Part shown: piece by piece, positions 1 through 4,514 of the stretch
Layout: each line of letters opens with the position of its first letter
Numbering within the stretch: the stretch's first letter is position 1
Origin: an uncultured Planctomycetales bacterium
Lineage (GTDB): Bacteria > Planctomycetota > Planctomycetia > Pirellulales > S012-138
Direction of reading: 5' to 3'
DNA: 7,891 nt
Assembly: GCA_937982665.1 (NCBI GenBank)
Contig: CALJLD010000256.1
Span: 1-7,891, forward strand
Notes under the pieces: generated by a model
Told to the model about the DNA's origin: nothing
What the model saw: only the letters and a program-made list of their open reading frames with translations
Databases searched by the model: none
Translations under genes and position numbers: made by a program

Positions 1-29
1 TCAACTCACCACCTCTTGTCGCTGCGCGA

Positions 30-51
30 CACAGACGCGGGAGCGTCTGTG
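30..51. repeat. Perfect 9-bp inverted repeat (hairpin) upstream of trpF
   Basis: The arms CACAGACGC (30-38) and GCGTCTGTG (43-51) are exact reverse complements around a GGGA tetraloop. No T-run follows, so it does not look like an intrinsic terminator for a + strand gene. The heptamer TCAACTC occurs at 1-7 and again at 56-62, on either side of the hairpin. Compact GC-rich palindromes of this kind are often dispersed REP/MITE-like repeats, but copy number cannot be judged from one window. It could also be part of the 3' region of a gene lying upstream of the window. Confidence 0.55.
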
Positions 52-203
52 CTACTCAACTCGGCGATGCTGAAAGTATCGTTGGCCGCGCCCTCCCGGG
101 CATGCTCCTATCGCAAAGGCGTCTGCCGCAAGCTATTGTGACTGGCAGGAAGTGCTCGTCTTGCGCTACCGTTCTCGAGAGTCAGTTATCGAACCAATCG
201 CCA

Positions 204-926
204 ATGACCAGCGACTCGTCCGCTTTGCGCACCAAGATTTGTGGGTTGACCTGCCCTGCGGATGCCGTCGCGGCGGTCGTCGCCGGCCCCAGCGCGATCG
301 GGCTGAATTTCTTTCCCAAGTCAAAGCGTTACATCACTGTTGAAGTGGCCGCGGAGATCGCTTCGGTCTTGCCACCATCGGTCTTGCCCGTCGGTGTTTT
401 TGTCGATGAGAACGCAAACGAGATTGCCGAGATTTGCCAAACCGTCCCGCTGAGCGGCGTGCAGTTGCACGGAAAAGAGACTCCCGAAGATTTGGCTGCA
501 GTCAGGGAAGCAATTGATGAACACCTTGTCATCATCAAGGCCCTTTCGACTGCGAATGCATCGATCGAAAACCTCATGCAGTATATTGAGGAATGCCGGC
601 GATCGAATGCGCTGCCAAATTTCATCTTGCTGGACGCGGCCGTTGGCGACAAAGCCGGAGCCGGCGAAGTTGCCGACTGGGACAAAGCGCGCGAGTTTGT
701 TGCGGCGATTCGTGAATGCCGTGCACACAACAGCGGACAATCTGCTCCCGATGTGGTTCTGGCGGGAGGGCTTTCGCCGGCCAATGTTGCTGCCGCAATT
801 GAAGCCGTGAAACCGGATGGCGTCGATGTCGCCAGTGGCGTTGAGGCCTCGCCCGGCTCGAAAGACCCGCGGCTGATGGCGGAATTTGTTAAGGCGGCAC
901 AGTCCGCGTTTCAAGGATTGTCATAG
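204..926 (+). CDS. trpF: Phosphoribosylanthranilate isomerase (TrpF)
   Basis: A cytoplasmic (beta/alpha)8-barrel enzyme that converts N-(5'-phosphoribosyl)anthranilate to CdRP (1-(2-carboxyphenylamino)-1-deoxyribulose 5-phosphate), the third step of tryptophan synthesis from chorismate. Family landmarks appear in order: KICGLT at residues 11-16 with the catalytic Cys13; GLNFFPKSKRYI at 33-44; VGVFV at 63-67; VQLHG at 86-90; ILLDA at 141-145 with the catalytic Asp144; AGGLSPANV at 187-195; and DVASGVEASPGSKD at 208-221, the C-terminal phosphate-binding region. The usual GGTG-like loop after the catalytic Asp reads AGAG (151-154). At 240 residues it is slightly longer than typical bacterial TrpF, with extra residues around 172-182. 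The ATG at 204 is chosen because it lies ten codons before KICG. The frame stays open upstream to 102, but those residues do not resemble TrpF. No clear Shine-Dalgarno precedes 204. No other trp gene is in the window. It is probably terminated at 977-1011. Confidence 0.95.
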   Translation: MTSDSSALRTKICGLTCPADAVAAVVAGPSAIGLNFFPKSKRYITVEVAAEIASVLPPSVLPVGVFVDENANEIAEICQTVPLSGVQLHGKETPEDLAAVREAIDEHLVIIKALSTANASIENLMQYIEECRRSNALPNFILLDAAVGDKAGAGEVADWDKAREFVAAIRECRAHNSGQSAPDVVLAGGLSPANVAAAIEAVKPDGVDVASGVEASPGSKDPRLMAEFVKAAQSAFQGLS

Positions 927-976
927 TTGCAAAGCCGGCTTCGGGCCTCGTTTTGCACCGTGTTGCCGCTACAATC

Positions 977-1011
977 GCCATAAGCGGGGTTTGCTTGCGA
1001 TGGCTTTTTTT
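977..1011 (+). terminator. Probable rho-independent terminator after trpF
   Basis: GCCATAAGC (977-985) pairs with GCTT (993-996) and ATGGC (1000-1004), giving nine base pairs interrupted by a three-base bulge (GCG, 997-999) on the 3' side. The loop is GGGGTTT (986-992). Seven T residues follow immediately (1005-1011). It lies about 50 bases after the trpF stop codon on the same strand, the expected place for its transcript to end. The bulge and moderate GC content make it weaker than a textbook case. Confidence 0.6.
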
Positions 1012-1023
1012 CGTGCCTATAGT
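995..1023 (+). promoter_or_regulatory. Possible sigma70-type promoter for the 1116 membrane-protein gene
   Basis: TTGCGA (995-1000, four of six matches to TTGACA) is separated by exactly 17 bases from TATAGT (1018-1023, five of six matches to TATAAT). Transcription would start near 1030, leaving a leader of about 85 bases before the ATG at 1116. The -35 element falls inside the 3' arm of the predicted terminator hairpin, so the two signals overlap. Planctomycete promoters often deviate from the E. coli consensus, so this is a pattern match only. Confidence 0.35.
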
Positions 1024-1115
1024 GGCGCGAACTTGGGCCATTTCTTCGCCCGCCCTCTGGCGCGTGCCTGTATTTCGCACGCGACGTTCCTTGCGCAACT
1101 ATCTCGCCGAGCATC

Positions 1116-3086
1116 ATGTCCACCTTGCCGGAATCACAGCGGACGGAGAACTCCTCCAACGGACCGTCTTCGGAAAAGGACGCCGCCGCAAGTGCGGATG
1201 AAAACGCTACGGATGAGAATGCTGGCGCGGCCGATGAAGCACCGGCCAAGCCGCTCGGCTACGATCCCGACGAATTGCAAACTCGTCTGCAGCCGCACTT
1301 GAACCCCAAGTTGGCGATGGGATTACCCCATGTGGGGATCACGGCCATCTTTTGTTTGCTGTTCTTCGCGTTCAGTTTTCTCGGCTTGCGGCCGTTGGAA
1401 GTCTATTCGTACGTAGCCTATGGCGATTGGATCTTGGCGAACGGGGCGCTGCCCGAATCCGATCCTTTCTTGCAACTCGCCGCAGGCATGCCGGTTGATA
1501 ACAGTGCCTGGCTCTCCCAGGTGATTTTCGCGAGCGTACATCGGCTCGCCGGTGGTGAAGCGCTTTCCGCGACGTTTGCCTTTGCGAAAGTTGCCGTCTT
1601 CGTTCTGTTTGGCGTGAGTATCTTTCTTCGCTCGCGGAGTTTGTTGTTTGTCGCCGCGGCGGTGATTGTCCTCGGTCTGGCGTATGGCATGCGAATGCTC
1701 GATACGCCGCTGGATATCTTTGGACAACTGGCGTTTATGGGGCTGTTGCTGCTGATCACACTGGATGACCTTCGCTATCGCCGCGCCAGCGAAGCACCCG
1801 ATGCCGACGACAAAGCATCCGAGGCTTCCGCAGCGAAGTGGATGATGTGGATTGCCGTTCCGCTGCTTTTCGCGCTGTGGGTCAACCTGCATGTCTCGTT
1901 CATCTTTGGGTTGCTACTGATGGCAACCTGGGCGGTTGGGCACCTATGGGAAGCGAGCCGCGCGAGTTCTTTCACAAACGCACTCGCCGACGCTCACGTA
2001 AGACGCCGCATCTGGCTGGTGGAATTGGGATTGGTGGCGACACTGATCAATCCGGCCACCATCGGCGCATGGGGACAAGCCATTCGCATTGCGTTCAACA
2101 CAAACCTGCGCGATCAACTTCCCTATTCCTGGTTGTCTTTCGCTCGGTATGAAGGGCTGATTCTGGCGGTCGCTGTGTTGCTGACCATGCATCTGTTGCG
2201 GAAGAGCAAGACTTATGGTGGCTTTGACTTCCTTGCTTTCGCCGGGTTTGCCGTTGCCGCTGGCTTGACGGTTTTCGCTGCTCCCTACTTGGGAGCGGTG
2301 GTAATTGTTTTGGCTTCGGGACATTTCGCTGCGCTTTGCACGTGTTGTGCTCCCATGGAACTAACTGAGAAAACCGAAAGCGGCGAAGCCACAGCTAGAA
2401 AAGCCGAACTGCCTGCTGATGCAATGTTGGCAATGGAAGACGAGGAAGAAGAAAACGCGCTGCCGCCGGGTCGATCGTTTGTCTACTCGCTGTTGTGCCT
2501 GTTGCTGATCTGGCTGGCGTTGATGTTCACGCCCACTTACGACATGGTTGCCAGCCCGAAGGAGAAGCAGCGGAGCCCTGCCCAGTTGCTGGGTGCGGAT
2601 TCGCCCTGGCAAGTGGCGCAATATCTCAATGAGAATCCCCTGCGCGGAAGAGTCTTCGCACCGATGGCTTGGGCTGGATATTTCCAGGTCAAGTGCCGGA
2701 CTGATGAAAGTTCGATGGAGCGTCAGTTCTTTGCTAATGCGATGACGACGCATTTGCCACGTCGCGTTTGGGAAGATTACATGTTGCTTGCAGGCGCTGG
2801 CCGGAACTGGACCGAGACATTTGATCGCTACGACATTCGGCACGTCATTGTTGATAAAGAGACCCAGGTGGCGTTGACCAACAGTCTGCGAAACTCGGAA
2901 GAGTGGGGTTTGCGATACGAAGACGATGTCACGTTGATTGCCAGCCGGCTGATCTATCGCGCGCCCGAGCCCGAAGCAGAGAATCCCCCGGAAGACGAAC
3001 CACCCGATCAAACGGCCGAGCACGAGGAACGTCCCAACCCCATCGATGCTGGAATCGCCGCGCCGCCTGATGGGGGCAATCGATGA
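1116..3086 (+). CDS. Polytopic membrane protein with GT-C glycosyltransferase-like organisation
   Basis: A 656-residue integral membrane protein. A soluble Ser/Ala/Glu/Asp-rich N-terminus (1-68) is followed by about ten hydrophobic segments, near 72-92, 148-170, 176-192, 200-216, 243-279 (probably two), 300-316, 346-362, 369-407 (probably two) and 453-473. An acidic loop containing EDEEEE (441-446) precedes the last helix. The C-terminal domain (about 490-615) is soluble, followed by a Pro/Glu-rich tail. The first extramembrane loop holds GDWILANGALPESDPF (103-118) and then NSAWLSQ (129-135), which resembles the first-loop acidic region of GT-C/PMT-like enzymes. WVNLHVSF (255-262), INPATIGAW (311-319), and the C-terminal pattern of a GRVF turn, WAGYF and an RYDIRHVIVD strand match large bacterial membrane proteins of that type. 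If correct, it would move sugar from a lipid-phosphate donor to an exported acceptor, but no substrate can be named. The ATG at 1116 precedes a low-complexity cytoplasmic tail and has no strong ribosome site. The next gene starts 83 bases downstream. Confidence 0.75.
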   Translation: MSTLPESQRTENSSNGPSSEKDAAASADENATDENAGAADEAPAKPLGYDPDELQTRLQPHLNPKLAMGLPHVGITAIFCLLFFAFSFLGLRPLEVYSYVAYGDWILANGALPESDPFLQLAAGMPVDNSAWLSQVIFASVHRLAGGEALSATFAFAKVAVFVLFGVSIFLRSRSLLFVAAAVIVLGLAYGMRMLDTPLDIFGQLAFMGLLLLITLDDLRYRRASEAPDADDKASEASAAKWMMWIAVPLLFALWVNLHVSFIFGLLLMATWAVGHLWEASRASSFTNALADAHVRRRIWLVELGLVATLINPATIGAWGQAIRIAFNTNLRDQLPYSWLSFARYEGLILAVAVLLTMHLLRKSKTYGGFDFLAFAGFAVAAGLTVFAAPYLGAVVIVLASGHFAALCTCCAPMELTEKTESGEATARKAELPADAMLAMEDEEEENALPPGRSFVYSLLCLLLIWLALMFTPTYDMVASPKEKQRSPAQLLGADSPWQVAQYLNENPLRGRVFAPMAWAGYFQVKCRTDESSMERQFFANAMTTHLPRRVWEDYMLLAGAGRNWTETFDRYDIRHVIVDKETQVALTNSLRNSEEWGLRYEDDVTLIASRLIYRAPEPEAENPPEDEPPDQTAEHEERPNPIDAGIAAPPDGGNR

Positions 3087-3169
3087 GAAGGCGTCTCGAT
3101 GCAACGGTGCGACTTGATTGCACTCAACCGAATAGAAAAAACTCCAACAACGCCAGCTAGGGCGTCACT

Positions 3170-4393
3170 ATGAGTCAAACTTCACAATCAAACGCCAAAG
3201 CATCAGCGGACGACAAGCCCGCCCCTCGTTTGGCGACGCCACTGTTCTTGTTGATTCAAGCCGTGGTTGTTATTGGTGCCATCGGCTTGGGCTATTACCT
3301 GTTCGCGGAAACAGAAGCGCCGCTGACGCTGGCCGCATTACGCAACGAGCCGCGGATTGTGCCGCCGCTGTATGACATGCCGGAAGTTGTCACCGATGAT
3401 CAGCTGCAGGCTGTGCTTAACAAGCTGCAACCGAAGCTTGGCGATAACCCGCCTGTCGCTTCTGTTGATCACGCTCTCAGATTTTGGGGAATTGAAGCGA
3501 ATTTCGCGAATGAGGCCGCGTGGTCTGGCGAACGCATGCGCGACTTCCTCGTCGATAGCCGTGTGTTCCAGGCGGACCGCAATGTTCCGCCGCTGTTGGA
3601 AACGACCGAAGACGGCGGCATTCGCTATCGCACGTTTGAAGGAGCCAACAGTTCCAGCCATGTGGACCACACCCTGGCATGCCTGGCGGAAGTCGGCACT
3701 TCGTTGGATTTCATGCTGAACACCAATCAAGGTCCAATGCCGTTGCGGGCTGTGCTTGAGCAATCGATGCGGGACTTCAGCCTGAATCAGGTGGAATATG
3801 AATGGTCCGGCATGGCGTTGGCGTTGTATGCGAATTCGCCCGGCCAATGGACAACGGCCGAAGGCCAGCACATGGACTTCAATCTCATCGCCCAACGCAC
3901 TATGCGGCAGCGCTTGCCGCAGGGAGTTTGCCAGGGCAATCATCGCCTGCACACGTTGGTGATGTTGTTGCGGATTGATGAGACCGATCAGATTTTGAAT
4001 TCGCAAACGCGCGAAGATGTTATCAACTATTTGAAGAGCGTCACCCGCGAGTTGATCGCAAAGCAACATCCGGAGGGTTATTGGGGTGAGGACTGGCCAG
4101 CAGCGGCCGATGGCACCGGCGAACCGCCAACCGCCGGCGAGGATGCTTTGGACAAACAAAGCTGGCGGATTCTTGTGACAGGCCACGTCTTGGAATGGTG
4201 GTCGCTGGCGCCGCAAGAAGTGCTGCCACCGCGCGATGTGATTGTTCGTGCGGGACAATGGACTGTGAGTGCCGTCTTGGGCCTGAGCGATGAAGAACTC
4301 AACCAGCACTATGGGCCGCTCTCGCATGCTGGCCGTGCGTTGTCCTTGTGGAGAAATCGTTGGCCGCATGAAGTGCCATTGCAAGCCAACTGA
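3170..4393 (+). CDS. Membrane-anchored, mostly helical protein of unknown function (possible alpha/alpha-toroid fold)
   Basis: I do not recognise a named family. The 407-residue protein has a polar N-terminus, one hydrophobic helix at about 21-45 (signal anchor or uncleaved signal), and then a large domain that is probably extracytoplasmic. Helix-rich stretches carry distinctive motifs: SSHVDHTLACLAEVG (162-176), CQGNHRLHTLVMLLRIDE (254-271), GYWGEDW (303-309), TGHVLEWWSLAPQE (337-350) and GPLSHAGRALSLWR (382-395). The repeated helix-plus-His/Cys/Trp pattern recalls alpha/alpha-toroid proteins such as prenyltransferase/squalene-cyclase repeats or N-acylglucosamine 2-epimerase-like (alpha/alpha)6 barrels. 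The GH-x-LEWW motif is closest in flavour to the latter, but this is inference without alignment. The ATG at 3170 has AGGG at 3159-3162, seven bases upstream, a plausible weak ribosome site. Close spacing to both neighbours on the same strand suggests shared transcription with the GT-C-like gene and perhaps the kinase gene. Confidence 0.8.
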   Translation: MSQTSQSNAKASADDKPAPRLATPLFLLIQAVVVIGAIGLGYYLFAETEAPLTLAALRNEPRIVPPLYDMPEVVTDDQLQAVLNKLQPKLGDNPPVASVDHALRFWGIEANFANEAAWSGERMRDFLVDSRVFQADRNVPPLLETTEDGGIRYRTFEGANSSSHVDHTLACLAEVGTSLDFMLNTNQGPMPLRAVLEQSMRDFSLNQVEYEWSGMALALYANSPGQWTTAEGQHMDFNLIAQRTMRQRLPQGVCQGNHRLHTLVMLLRIDETDQILNSQTREDVINYLKSVTRELIAKQHPEGYWGEDWPAAADGTGEPPTAGEDALDKQSWRILVTGHVLEWWSLAPQEVLPPRDVIVRAGQWTVSAVLGLSDEELNQHYGPLSHAGRALSLWRNRWPHEVPLQAN

Positions 4394-4514
4394 TTTTCAA
4401 CTTCATTTCTCGACGAGGGAACTGAAACCCCGGCGCGGTTGGCCAAGTAGAATATTTAGATGGCACCAAAATAGAGATGCAAATAGCACTGGCGAGATTT
4501 TGAGCGTAGCATGA

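Noticed and set aside
161..191. TTGCGC/TTATCG as a trpF promoter
   Set aside because: The spacer is 19 bases, both boxes are weak, and the -10 would lie only 13 bases before the start codon.
102..203. Extended trpF start at ATG 102
   Set aside because: The added 34 residues do not resemble the TrpF N-terminus, which normally starts just before the KICG strand. ATG 204 fits far better.
321..914. 197-codon - strand frame opposite trpF
   Set aside because: TrpF on the + strand is unambiguous by its motifs; the antisense frame is a codon-bias shadow.
2361..3104. 247-codon - strand frame opposite the 3' half of the membrane-protein gene
   Set aside because: Its product shows no family features, and the + strand protein has a coherent soluble C-terminal domain across the same bases.
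3338..4384. Long open frame of 348 codons on the - strand opposite the 3170-4393 gene
   Set aside because: It mirrors the + strand gene, lacks any recognisable domain or membrane pattern, and is rich in residues typical of antisense shadows (His, Arg, Gln). The + strand frame has a start site, an anchor helix and coherent motifs.
4439..4458. TAGAAT and TATTTA as -10 boxes for a separate kinase promoter
   Set aside because: No acceptable -35 element lies at 16-18 bases upstream; the TTGG at 4439 is too close.
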